Below, piece by piece: positions 21,454 through 31,067 of a DNA stretch of 64,000 nucleotides. The notes under the pieces were generated by a model. It was not told the DNA's origin. It worked only from the letters and a program-made list of their open reading frames with translations, and did no database searches. The position numbers and the translations under genes are program-made. Within the stretch, counting starts at the first letter, position 1. Each line of letters begins with the position of its first letter. Where the stretch lies: the NCBI GenBank assembly GCA_903848645.1, contig CAINGU010000041.1, forward strand, positions 62,001-126,000. The letters run 5' to 3'. This DNA comes from an uncultured cyanobacterium. GTDB lineage: Bacteria; Cyanobacteriota; Cyanobacteriia; Cyanobacteriales; Nostocaceae.

Positions 21454-21479
21454 AAAAATACACGCCAATTTAGCTAAAT
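21454..21479 (-). promoter_or_regulatory. Conserved motif upstream of precursor 3
   Basis: AAAAATACACGCCAATTTAGCTAAAT; about 159 nt upstream of ATG 21295. Confidence 0.65.
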
Positions 21480-21519
21480 CATTTTCACAAAATAGAAAAT
21501 TTCTGCTACTCTTTTTCAT

Positions 21520-21626
21520 AATTCCCAGAAGCCAATAGCCAAAGTTGTCTCTAGACAACCGAGAAAAGCCTTTACTCCGTCTTGACGGACTTCGACTATA
21601 AGACTAGGAATTTATTCCCAAAGCAG
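21520..21626. repeat. Palindromic element A, copy 3 (left end shorter)
   Basis: AATTCCCAG...GTTGTCTCTAGACAAC...TCCGTCTTGACGGA...GGAATTTATTCCCAAAGCAG. Confidence 0.7.
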
Positions 21627-21782
21627 CTATACTATATATGATTATGTAATTCAAAAATAGTTTGTAAACTTTTAATTATGCTTAACAAGCATTAAATTTC
21701 CTAGTTGCTACTGGAGGGCTTTGAAACTTCCCATTATTCCTAGTAAACTAGAAAAGATATGCTACGGTGCAATACCTATACT

Positions 21783-22715
21783 ATGTCTTTAAAAATAGAT
21801 TCTGGATTATTTACGTATGATTTCATAGATCATCACGCAATTTTATGTGTGCCAGTTGATGCGGAAATTAAAGAAATCCGTAAACGTTACTTACAAATTG
21901 CTCGGATATTGCACCCAGATAGTTCTCATGCGGTGGGTAACTTGGAAAAACAGATAGCTAACGAATTGTTATCAAAGCTAGTGAACCCGGCTTATGAGAA
22001 ATTGTCTATAGAACGCAATCGTGGAGAATATCTGTTAATTCTGTCGCAAATGGGCAAACGGTTAGCACAAGAAGCAGCATCAATCTCACTCAGAACGGAA
22101 TTAGCCCAGGAATTGGTAGCTGCACCCAATATTACTATGTCCTACAAGGATGCGATCGCTAAAATTGCCACTACTCAATTTAATGATTTACAACAAGTAT
22201 ACACAATCGTCGCTCAAGTCAGTGAGTTAAATCTAGTTTACCTGATGCGAGTGGCAGGACAGTCAATAACGAGAACTCCCGCTACTCAGCCGCATAATCC
22301 TCTCAAACAATTACCAGTTATCCCAACTTCAGCACCCAAAGAAGAATCAGTCGTAGAACAATACCTGCGTCGCGCTCAAAGTTTGCTAGAAAAAAACCAA
22401 TTGTCCCCAGCCAAAGTAGAATTACAGGATGCCTTAAAGTTAGAACCGAAAAATAGTCATTGCCATAGCTTGATTGCAATGGTATATTTACGGCAAAATC
22501 AACTGAAAATGGCAAAAGTTCACTTTGATAACGCCCTGAAGTTAGATCCTGAAAATGGCATCGCTTTGGAATGGAAACCCAAGGTAGATAAAGCTTTAGG
22601 AATTACCAACAGTGGTTCTCAAGGTAGTTCCTCTTCTAAAACTGAAGAGAAACAACCAGATAAGTCTGGAAAAGGCGGTTTATTCGGCGGTTTTTTTGGC
22701 GGGAAGAAAAAATAA
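21783..22715 (+). CDS. J-domain protein with TPR repeats
   Basis: FIDHHAILCVPVDAEIKEIRKRYLQIARILHPDSSHA; TPR-like LKLEPKNSHCHSLIAMVYLRQNQLKMAKVHFDNALKLDPENG. Confidence 0.8.
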   Translation: MSLKIDSGLFTYDFIDHHAILCVPVDAEIKEIRKRYLQIARILHPDSSHAVGNLEKQIANELLSKLVNPAYEKLSIERNRGEYLLILSQMGKRLAQEAASISLRTELAQELVAAPNITMSYKDAIAKIATTQFNDLQQVYTIVAQVSELNLVYLMRVAGQSITRTPATQPHNPLKQLPVIPTSAPKEESVVEQYLRRAQSLLEKNQLSPAKVELQDALKLEPKNSHCHSLIAMVYLRQNQLKMAKVHFDNALKLDPENGIALEWKPKVDKALGITNSGSQGSSSSKTEEKQPDKSGKGGLFGGFFGGKKK

Positions 22716-23920
22716 TGGTGTATCAACCAGCAGCGGGAGCCAGGGATCTATTACCTTTAGATGTGGCGCAAAAACGCTGGATTGAAGATAGATTAGAACA
22801 AGTATTTCACCGTTGGGGATATCACAGGATTATCACCTCAACTCTAGAACGGATGGATACCCTGATGGCGGGTGAAGCAATTCAGCGTCAGATGGTAATT
22901 CAACTCCAAAATGGTCAAAATGAAGAATTGGGATTGCGTCCAGAATTGACGGCTTCTATCGCCCGGACAGTGGTGACTCGCATGACAGATGCGACCTATC
23001 CCCAGCGGCTCTATTACAATGCTAATGTGTTCCGCCGCAATTGGGAAGGTCGTCATAATCGTCAGCAAGAGTATTATCAAGCTGGGGTAGAGTTACTGGG
23101 TGCAGGGGGATTATTAGCAAATGCTGAAGTATTGCTATTAGTAGCAGATTGTTTAGCCGCATTGGATTTACAAGGATGGCGGTTAATTCTCGGTGAAGCC
23201 GGCATTACTCGCTCCCTACTCAATGCTTTTCCCCCGGAAATCAGAAATCAAGTCCGCACGGCGATCGCTCACTTAGATTATGTAACTCTTGATACCTTGC
23301 CTTTGAGCGAAGAACTACACCAACGCGCTAAAATCATGTTGGATTTGCGGGGTGATAGCAGAGAAGTTTTAGCAAAAGTCAGCAGTTTACATCTAGAACC
23401 AGACCAACACGAGGCAATAAATAACCTCAAATCCCTAGTAGAATTACTAGATGGTAAATTCCCTTTAACTCTTGATCTCAGCTTAATTCAAACCATTGAC
23501 TACTACACAGGTATTGTCTTTGAAGTAGTTAGTGATACAAATTCACAAGCACAGATATTAGGAAGAGGTGGTCGTTATGACCAATTACTAGGTTTATATC
23601 ATCCCCAGGGCGAAAATATTCCCGGTATTGGCTTTGAACTGAGTATTGATGATTTATACCAAATTCTCGCATCAAATCAGCAATTACCCCAAGATATCCC
23701 TGCCAGTAATTGGTTGGTAGTCCCAGAAACCCCCGATGCTGCGGCAGCGGCCTTTGCCTATGCTGAAAAATTACGTACTTCTACCCATTTAGTCAGAGTA
23801 GAAATAGACTTAATTAGCTCCGATACAGACACAATTCGTCAATATGCAAGCGATCGCTCCATTGCCCAAATTGCTTGGATTAAAGCCGATGGTTCACCAA
23901 CCATTGAAGCGGGATGTTAA
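22715..23920 (+). CDS. hisZ: ATP phosphoribosyltransferase regulatory subunit
   Basis: HisRS-like without tRNA-binding domain: GARDLLPLDVAQKRWIEDRL, LRPELTASIARTV, GRGGRYDQLLGLY; overlaps previous stop. Confidence 0.9.
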   Translation: MVYQPAAGARDLLPLDVAQKRWIEDRLEQVFHRWGYHRIITSTLERMDTLMAGEAIQRQMVIQLQNGQNEELGLRPELTASIARTVVTRMTDATYPQRLYYNANVFRRNWEGRHNRQQEYYQAGVELLGAGGLLANAEVLLLVADCLAALDLQGWRLILGEAGITRSLLNAFPPEIRNQVRTAIAHLDYVTLDTLPLSEELHQRAKIMLDLRGDSREVLAKVSSLHLEPDQHEAINNLKSLVELLDGKFPLTLDLSLIQTIDYYTGIVFEVVSDTNSQAQILGRGGRYDQLLGLYHPQGENIPGIGFELSIDDLYQILASNQQLPQDIPASNWLVVPETPDAAAAAFAYAEKLRTSTHLVRVEIDLISSDTDTIRQYASDRSIAQIAWIKADGSPTIEAGC

Positions 23921-24006
23921 AAATGGGAATATTGGTAAACTTTCCCAAAATCAATCCAAAATCCAAAATCTAAAATCTAAAATCCAAAAGAGAGGGAATC
24001 GGAAAA

Positions 24007-24234
24007 ATGCCACATACCATTGTCACAGATATTTGTGAAGGCGTTGCTGACTGCGAAAGTGCTTGTCCTGTAGCTTGTATTCATCCAGGTCCAGGGAAAA
24101 ATAGCAAAGGCACAGATTGGTACTGGATTGACTTTGCCACCTGTATTGATTGTGGCATCTGTCTACAAGTTTGCCCAGTAGAAAATGCGATTTTAGCACA
24201 AGAAAGACCGGAATTGCAGAAAATTACAGGATAG
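24007..24234 (+). CDS. 4Fe-4S ferredoxin-like protein
   Basis: CEGVADCESACPVACIHPGP and CIDCGICLQVCPVENAI. Confidence 0.9.
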   Translation: MPHTIVTDICEGVADCESACPVACIHPGPGKNSKGTDWYWIDFATCIDCGICLQVCPVENAILAQERPELQKITG

Positions 24235-24235
24235 T

Positions 24236-24345
24236 CAGTAGTCAGTGGTCAGTAGTCAGTGGTCAGCAGGAAAGGAAAAACAACTGACAACAAACAACTG
24301 ACAACTGACAACGAACAGCAAACAACGAACAACTGACAACGAACA
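24236..24345. repeat. Heptamer-type repeats (GTCAGTRGTCAGT / CAACTGACAAC)
   Basis: GTCAGTAGTCAGTGGTCAGTAGTCAGTGGTCAGC then CAACTGACAACTGACAACGAAC. Confidence 0.75.
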
Positions 24346-24346
24346 A

Positions 24347-25075
24347 ATGACTAATAACTATTTATTAGAAGTAGAAAATGTCCACGCTGGATATATTAAA
24401 GATGTAGATATTTTGCAAGGTGTTAACTTTCACGTTGCCCCAGGGGAATTAGTTACAGTAATTGGGCCAAATGGTGCGGGTAAATCCACTTTAGTAAAAA
24501 CTATTTTTGGACTTTTGACACCCCATACTGGCACTATTACTTTTAAAGATAAAAATTTGGTGGGTTTAAAATCTAATCAAATTGTGGAAAAGGGTATGTC
24601 CTATGTTCCCCAAATTGCCAATGTTTTTCCGTCTTTAACTATAGATGAAAACTTAGAAATGGGGGCTTTTGTGCGGAATATTCCCCTGAAACCCCTCAAA
24701 GATAAAATATACACTATGTTTCCCAGATTGAGCGATCGCCGTCGTCAACGCGCGGGGACTCTTTCCGGTGGAGAAAGACAAATGTTAGCCATGGGGAAAG
24801 CATTAATGTTAGAACCCAGTTTACTGCTTTTAGATGAACCTTCAGCCGCATTATCTCCCATTTTGGTAACTCAAGTATTTGAGCAAATTAAACAAATTAA
24901 ACAATCAGGGACTGCGATAGTTTTAGTCGAACAAAATGCCCGGAAAGCCTTAGAGATGGCAGATCGTGGTTATGTGTTAGAATCAGGAAAAGATGCGATT
25001 TCTGGACCCGGTAGAGAATTATTAAATGATCCGAAAGTGGGAGAATTATATTTAGGTGCGGGGAAAGGACATTGA
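24347..25075 (+). CDS. ABC transporter ATP-binding protein, branched-chain amino acid type (LivF-like)
   Basis: GPNGAGKSTLVKTIFGLLTPHTG, LSGGERQMLAMGKALM, LLLLDEPSAALSP. Confidence 0.9.
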   Translation: MTNNYLLEVENVHAGYIKDVDILQGVNFHVAPGELVTVIGPNGAGKSTLVKTIFGLLTPHTGTITFKDKNLVGLKSNQIVEKGMSYVPQIANVFPSLTIDENLEMGAFVRNIPLKPLKDKIYTMFPRLSDRRRQRAGTLSGGERQMLAMGKALMLEPSLLLLDEPSAALSPILVTQVFEQIKQIKQSGTAIVLVEQNARKALEMADRGYVLESGKDAISGPGRELLNDPKVGELYLGAGKGH

Positions 25076-25090
25076 TTAACAAGAATAATC

Positions 25091-25123
25091 AGATACCCGA
25101 CTTATTTAATAAGTCGGATATCT
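25091..25123. terminator. Stem-loop downstream of the LivF-like gene
   Basis: AGATACCCGACTTA-TTTAA-TAAGTCGGATATCT. Confidence 0.6.
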
Positions 25124-25190
25124 AACTTCAAAAAGTTTGATCAAATGGTATTATTTCTGAGATATATAATTTAATGAATAATATGGATTT

Positions 25191-26513
25191 ATGTTAAGTC
25201 TAAATCGTTATCAATGGACAGTTCTTTTTGCTGCATGGTTGGGTTGGGGCTTTGATATTTTTGACGGATTACTGTTTAATTACGTTGCCCCAAATTGTGT
25301 TCCCACTTTATTGGGATTAACTATTGGTTCAGCCGCAGCAAAAGCCGCTACCCTTTACTGGACAGGATTGCTGACCTCGATTTTGTTGATTGGGTGGGCA
25401 GTCGGAGGCATCTTATTTGGACAAGTATGCGATCGCATTGGTCGCACCAAAACATTGCTGATTACGATGCTAGTTTATGCAGTAGGGACATTCTGCTGCG
25501 CCTTTGCACCTAATATTTGGGTCTTAACACTGTGCCGGATTGTTGCCAGTTTGGGCATTGGTGGTGAATGGGCAGCGGGAGCTAGTATGGTAGCCGAAGT
25601 TGTACCTGAGAAATCACGAGTAGAAGCAGGGGCGCTGCTTTACACCGCAGCCCCAATGGGTTTATTCCTGGCCACCTTTGTCAACGATCAAATTGCGCGA
25701 GTAATTTTACCAGGCAGTCCAGAAGTCTCCTGGCGCTATGTCTTCGCCTGTGCTTTGATTCCAGCCGTGGTCGCCTTTATCGTGCGACTGTTTGTCAAAG
25801 AACCAGAGCGCTGGCAACAGGTTGCAGGTGTAGCACCCGCAAAGATTAGCGAACTTTTTACCGCCCAGCATCGTCAAGAAACCATCAGCGGATTTCTCAT
25901 GGCAGTTATTGCACTACTAACTTGGTGGAGTTGCAATGCCTTCATTCCCGTCATCGCGGCCGGTCTGGCTCAAGTATCAGCGAAGTCACAAGGGATTACA
26001 GATGGTAAAACTATCCAAATTCTGATTGAACACTGGAAAACTTCTACCACCTACAGCTTCAACACAGGTGGTCTAATCGGGACATTACTGACGATTCCAG
26101 CCGCCAAATATCTGGGGCGGAAATGGATGTTTGCAACTTACTTTTTGCTATCGGCGATCGCTGTTATCACTGCCTTTGGACCAAAAGAACCGGTTGATCT
26201 TCGTCTTTGGTCAGGACTATATTTTGCTATTGGGCTAACAGTGTTTGGCGTTTTTGGCAGCTTTACTTACTATTTGACGGAACTCTTTCCAACTCGGCTG
26301 CGTGCAACTGGTTCGGGTTTTTGCTACAATACTGGACGCATTATTACATCTGTTGGTCCGTTTATGGTAGGATACATTGCATCTCAAAAAGTGAATGCCT
26401 TACAAGGCGCAATGGAAATCCTATTTTTGATTGGCTTTATTCCACTCCTTGGCACATTACTCTGCTTTACCCCTTGGATATTAGAAACAAAAGGAAGGGT
26501 ACTATCTGATTGA
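25191..26513 (+). CDS. MFS transporter
   Basis: 12-TM-like; GQVCDRIGRTKTLLITML, GIGGEWAAGASMVAEVVPEKSR, TELFPTRLRATGSGFCYNTGR. Confidence 0.92.
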   Translation: MLSLNRYQWTVLFAAWLGWGFDIFDGLLFNYVAPNCVPTLLGLTIGSAAAKAATLYWTGLLTSILLIGWAVGGILFGQVCDRIGRTKTLLITMLVYAVGTFCCAFAPNIWVLTLCRIVASLGIGGEWAAGASMVAEVVPEKSRVEAGALLYTAAPMGLFLATFVNDQIARVILPGSPEVSWRYVFACALIPAVVAFIVRLFVKEPERWQQVAGVAPAKISELFTAQHRQETISGFLMAVIALLTWWSCNAFIPVIAAGLAQVSAKSQGITDGKTIQILIEHWKTSTTYSFNTGGLIGTLLTIPAAKYLGRKWMFATYFLLSAIAVITAFGPKEPVDLRLWSGLYFAIGLTVFGVFGSFTYYLTELFPTRLRATGSGFCYNTGRIITSVGPFMVGYIASQKVNALQGAMEILFLIGFIPLLGTLLCFTPWILETKGRVLSD

Positions 26514-26608
26514 TTACCCTGCTATATAAATCATAGACAACGCTAGACTAATATTATGGGCATCACAGTGCCAAAACGGGAAAATTATACGCTAAGGCTA
26601 AAACCAAT

Positions 26609-27265
26609 ATGACTACACAAACGATATCATCACCGGAAATATATCAAGGTCAATTTGGGGAGTTTACAATTACCGAGAGCGATCGCCAAAGTGTGATAAT
26701 TTATCGCACAGGGTTAATGATAGCGGCATTGTGTTTTGCCATTGGTAGCGGTTTAGTATTATTCTATCCCCAACCTGCGGCAATTGCCGCCCTTACCCCT
26801 CTCTACACCTGTTTTAGTCTGGCACTTGGTGTCAGTTTATTAACTATTCACATTTATATGGCATCTTTGCACCGAATTCTCCAAGTTTTTTGGATAATTG
26901 GCAGCATTTCCGCCTTTATTTTTGGACATGGTGATAGTCAAGCTTTTGCGATTACTATTTATAATCAACCATTGAGTATATTAGGAATTGGTTTTACCTT
27001 TGCCGCATTAACAGGAATTTATTTCAAAGAAGGTTTTTGTTTCCATCGTTTAGAAACTAAAATTTTAACTCCCCTTGTTCCTTTATTATTATTAGGGCAT
27101 TTAACCAGTATTTTACCCACCCAAGCAGAACAGACTTTATTAGGAATTTGGGCAATTTTCTTTCTCGTCTTTGCGGTGCGGAAAATCATTCAACCCATTC
27201 CTCCCGATATTGGCGATAAATCTGTATTTGATTATTTAAAAAATCAACGTTTAGCAAAGGTTTGA
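26609..27265 (+). CDS. DUF2301-like integral membrane protein
   Basis: Multiple TM segments; YKEGFCFHRLETKILTPLVPLLLLGHL. Confidence 0.65.
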   Translation: MTTQTISSPEIYQGQFGEFTITESDRQSVIIYRTGLMIAALCFAIGSGLVLFYPQPAAIAALTPLYTCFSLALGVSLLTIHIYMASLHRILQVFWIIGSISAFIFGHGDSQAFAITIYNQPLSILGIGFTFAALTGIYFKEGFCFHRLETKILTPLVPLLLLGHLTSILPTQAEQTLLGIWAIFFLVFAVRKIIQPIPPDIGDKSVFDYLKNQRLAKV

Positions 27266-27368
27266 TATATTGATATGCACTTGAATGAGATAAAAAATTT
27301 ACGAAATTCTTCCTTCTTCTTCCTCCTGATTGGGCGCAGGCCCTGCGCCCCTACATCCTTCTCATAAA

Positions 27369-28487
27369 ATGTCAAATACAGAAGAACGTAAATACTGGTT
27401 AGCTTGGTCGCAAATTTCTGGTATTGGTCCAATATTACTCCAAAGATTACAACAGCATTTTGGTAATTTGGAAACTGCTTGGAAAGCTAGTCCTGGAGAA
27501 TTGCGAAAAGTTGAAGGTTTTGGATTTCAGACATTAGAAAAAGTTGTTCAACAAAAATCCCGTTTACACCCAGAACAACTCCTCACTCAACACCAACAAA
27601 TAAACCCCCATTTCTGGACACCAGCAGACCCAGAATACCCCCAACTACTGCGAGAAATCCCCAGTCCACCCCCGTTGTTGTACTATCGGGGTGAAGTTGA
27701 TTTACAGGAAAATTCGGGACAAAAACCTTTAGTGGGAATTGTGGGAACTCGTCAACCTACAGAATACGGAATTAAATGGACTCGTCAAATTAGTACCGCT
27801 TTAGCAAAAAACGGTTTTACGGTTGTTTCAGGAATGGCCGAAGGAATAGACACCGAAAGTCACGCAGCAGCAATGAAAGCCGGAGGAAGAACAATAGCAG
27901 TAGTGGGAACAGGAGTAGATGTGATTTATCCCTATAAAAATCAAGGTTTATATAAACAGATTTTGACATCTGGAATAGTAATTAGTGAATATCCTGCAAA
28001 AACTACACCCAACCGCACCCATTTTCCCCGTCGAAATCGCATCATTGCTGGTTTAAGTCGTGCGGTATTAGTTATAGAAGCGGGAATAAAATCCGGTGCT
28101 TTAATTACAGCTACTTATGCTAATGAATTTTGTCGAGATGTTTACGCATTACCAGGAAGAATTGATGATCAGCCATCACAAGGTTGTTTAAAATTAATTA
28201 GTCAAGGTGCAGGTTTAATTAATCAGGAACTTAGTGAATTATTAACTCTGCTGGGAGCGATTCCCCAAATAGATATAGAAACACCTATAATTAAATCTCC
28301 TCCCTTACCTGACTTAGCACCAGAATTACAACAGGTAATAAATATCTTAGCTATTGATGCTTTATCTTTTGATTTTATAATTCAAAAAACAGGGATGAAT
28401 GCTGCTTTAGTTTCCAGTTCTTTATTACAATTAGAACTCATGGGTTTAGTTACCCAACTTCCCGGAATGCGATATCAAAAATGTTAA
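27369..28487 (+). CDS. dprA: DNA-processing protein DprA
   Basis: GIVGTRQPTEYGIKWT, VSGMAEGIDTESHAAAM, FPRRNRIIAGLSRAVLVIEA; start reassigned to ATG 27369. Confidence 0.92.
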   Translation: MSNTEERKYWLAWSQISGIGPILLQRLQQHFGNLETAWKASPGELRKVEGFGFQTLEKVVQQKSRLHPEQLLTQHQQINPHFWTPADPEYPQLLREIPSPPPLLYYRGEVDLQENSGQKPLVGIVGTRQPTEYGIKWTRQISTALAKNGFTVVSGMAEGIDTESHAAAMKAGGRTIAVVGTGVDVIYPYKNQGLYKQILTSGIVISEYPAKTTPNRTHFPRRNRIIAGLSRAVLVIEAGIKSGALITATYANEFCRDVYALPGRIDDQPSQGCLKLISQGAGLINQELSELLTLLGAIPQIDIETPIIKSPPLPDLAPELQQVINILAIDALSFDFIIQKTGMNAALVSSSLLQLELMGLVTQLPGMRYQKC

Positions 28488-28550
28488 AATGACGATCAGA
28501 ACTTTGCTTGTAGTCTAGCAAAAACTATCTCACCATCTGTTACTTGTCCA

Positions 28551-30101
28551 TTATTGTTGTGGATAATATTGAGGAGTCATCACAGGAGGCGGATAACTGC
28601 CTACAGGCATATTATTAACCATCCCATTAGGTACAGTTGGATTCATTACTGGGGGTTGAATAAAAGGTTGAACTGGTTGAACTGGTTGAACTGGTTGAAT
28701 AGGAGGTTGATAATTAGGAACTGGTTGATTAGTCGGTTGATTAACTGGTTGATTATTTGTAGGATTGCTGGGTGGTACTGTAGCTTGGCTAAAATGTTGG
28801 TAAGCAGCACTAGAAATAGAACTAATTAATTTTGCAGCGCGAGGATCATTATTGGGACGTTGTACCATGATAGCGGCAATATAACGCTTACCCGTAGGAA
28901 CATCAACTAAACCCGCATCGGCTAACATTGTACCAATATCACCCGTTTTGTGGTAAGCATTTGCGCCTTTTCCTAAGCCAGCAGGTAAAAGATTATCTCT
29001 TTCAGTCCGACTCATGATATTAAGCATTAAATCACGCGATCGCATACTCACAACATTACCTTGATTCACCATTGAAATCAAATTTCCCAATTCTCGCGGA
29101 CTGGTAGTATTAGTCCCTTGTAAATCCGGGAGAGGATTCCGAATCATCGTAGTTGTCATTCCCCAACTGCGAAAACGCCCATTTAAAGCCTCTTGTCCCC
29201 CTAATTTAGCAACTAGCATATTTGTGGCGGTGTTATCGCTAATTGTAATCATCTTAGTGGCCAGATCAAAAGCCGTGTATTTGCTGCCTGGGGGTTGATA
29301 TTGCAGATTTCCCGAACCCCCAACAATCATCTCTTTTTCCAGAGTTAACATTTCATCCAGGCGGATTTTACCTGCATCTACATCCTGGAAAAAAGCAATC
29401 AAAATCGGGATTTTAATGGTGCTGGCAGCCGGAAAACTCGTATTACTATTAATATCTACATAACCACCATTATCTAAGTCTAATAAAAACACCCCTGGTG
29501 TGAGATCAGAATTAGCAGTGGTGAGAGTTTGCAAAGTATTTTTTAAAGGTATAATTTCCTGGGAAAGGGATAAAGCTGGATTAGAAGTTTGAGGTACTTT
29601 TTGAGAGGCTGTAGTTTGAGGAACAGAGGCCACTGAGCTAATGCGATTAGCAGGGTCTAGGACTGACAATAACGTGCCAACAATCGCACCAACACCAACA
29701 CCGACAATTAACAACCGCAAGGCATACAACATGGTTCTAGCCATGGGTTTTAACCTGGTCTTGCGTGATGCTTTTCTTTCTATTTTCGGCTTTTCGATGC
29801 GTACCGTCTTTAACCTCACCGTCCCTGGTTGAGAAAGTTGAGTATTCTTCTTGACTGTAGGCACGGGTTTCACTCCTGGAGGCATGATGATCCGTGATGC
29901 TGGTCTTCGCCCCCCAGACGGGATCGGAGCGGAACTGATATGATTACCTAGGCTTGTTACCTTGGCAGCCTCTCTTGGGCTAGAAACTGGCTGCCTGACA
30001 ACCTTTGTCTGTCCTGTCTTGGGAACTGGACGTTTACGCCGGCGACGCTGTACAGGTTGCCCTCGTGATATAGGTATGAGTTTGTCACTTGATTCTGACA
30101 T
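28551..30101 (-). CDS. Serine hydrolase, class A beta-lactamase-like, with proline-rich tail
   Basis: FPAASTIKIPILIAFFQ (SxxK), ISDNTATNML (SDN-like), HKTGDIG (KTG); N-terminal basic region + TM. Confidence 0.88.
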   Translation of the reverse strand: MSESSDKLIPISRGQPVQRRRRKRPVPKTGQTKVVRQPVSSPREAAKVTSLGNHISSAPIPSGGRRPASRIIMPPGVKPVPTVKKNTQLSQPGTVRLKTVRIEKPKIERKASRKTRLKPMARTMLYALRLLIVGVGVGAIVGTLLSVLDPANRISSVASVPQTTASQKVPQTSNPALSLSQEIIPLKNTLQTLTTANSDLTPGVFLLDLDNGGYVDINSNTSFPAASTIKIPILIAFFQDVDAGKIRLDEMLTLEKEMIVGGSGNLQYQPPGSKYTAFDLATKMITISDNTATNMLVAKLGGQEALNGRFRSWGMTTTMIRNPLPDLQGTNTTSPRELGNLISMVNQGNVVSMRSRDLMLNIMSRTERDNLLPAGLGKGANAYHKTGDIGTMLADAGLVDVPTGKRYIAAIMVQRPNNDPRAAKLISSISSAAYQHFSQATVPPSNPTNNQPVNQPTNQPVPNYQPPIQPVQPVQPVQPFIQPPVMNPTVPNGMVNNMPVGSYPPPVMTPQYYPQQ

Positions 30102-30306
30102 AGCTACTCCTTGCCACCTTCGACCCAGATTGTTATTTGATGCACCGTTATACTCAGTTTACCTTGTGGGACTAAGTAGTATTTTCGTATTCAGTTTACG
30201 CTATATTTATCTTTTTGGGTAATGATTGCGTCTATAATAACTCAATTTGCTAGTTATCTGGTTTAAGTTGGTTATAGGTAATTAGCAAAATTTCTGAACC
30301 TATCAC

Positions 30307-31056
30307 CTATTTTTGTCTATTAATTGCCCATTCTATCTGTCGTAAAATCCCTCGTAACATTCCCACTTCCGTCGTTTGTAGGTAAGCACGATTATAGAGG
30401 TGGCGAAATTTTTCCATGCGACTAGCTGCGGTATGAGGATAAAGATAACCTATGGCAAGCAATAGAGATTCCAATTGTTGATAGTAAGCTTCTATGGCAT
30501 CTAACGGGGCAATTTCTGGAGCGGGTATATTTTGCTCTATAAATAAGTCCGTAGCTTGTGACAATTCATAACAACAAATAGAAACCGCAGTAGCTAAATT
30601 CAAAGATGGATATTCTGGATTAGTGGGAATAAAAACTAATTTGTGGGCATAACTTAATTCTTCATTAGTTAATCCTCTATCTTCCCTACCAAAAATTAAA
30701 GCTACAGGCTTTTGGGTTTCTGCTAATAACCAGGGTAAAGCGGTGCGGGGAGTTTCTAGGGGGATTTCTCCACTGTATTCCCGTCCCATGGTAGCAATGG
30801 CACGGACACAGCCCTGTAATGCTTGTGGTAATGTGTCTACTATGACCGCAGATTCTAAAATATCTTTACCATGAACTGCCATTTTTAAGGCATCATCTGA
30901 TCTGCGATCGCATTGAGGATTGACTAATATTAGTTTAGATAAGCCAAAATTTTTCATCACCCTGGCCACAGAACCCACATTCAATGGTCCTGCTGGTTCT
31001 ACTAATACGATAATTACGTTGTTGTAACTGGTTTTTATATTAATATTTTCTGTCAT
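30307..31056 (-). CDS. TrmJ/SpoU-type RNA methyltransferase
   Basis: IIVLVEPAGPLNVGSVARVMKNFGLSKLILVNP; ALIFGREDRGLTNEEL; IPTNPEYPSLNLATAV. Confidence 0.9.
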   Translation of the reverse strand: MTENINIKTSYNNVIIVLVEPAGPLNVGSVARVMKNFGLSKLILVNPQCDRRSDDALKMAVHGKDILESAVIVDTLPQALQGCVRAIATMGREYSGEIPLETPRTALPWLLAETQKPVALIFGREDRGLTNEELSYAHKLVFIPTNPEYPSLNLATAVSICCYELSQATDLFIEQNIPAPEIAPLDAIEAYYQQLESLLLAIGYLYPHTAASRMEKFRHLYNRAYLQTTEVGMLRGILRQIEWAINRQK

Positions 31057-31067
31057 TGAAGGAGTCT

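Noticed and set aside
27330-27368. N-terminal extension of the DprA ORF (MGAGPAPLHPSHK)
   Set aside because: Derived from a GGGCGCAGGCCCTGCGCCC palindromic repeat; ATG 27369 gives the expected DprA N-terminus.
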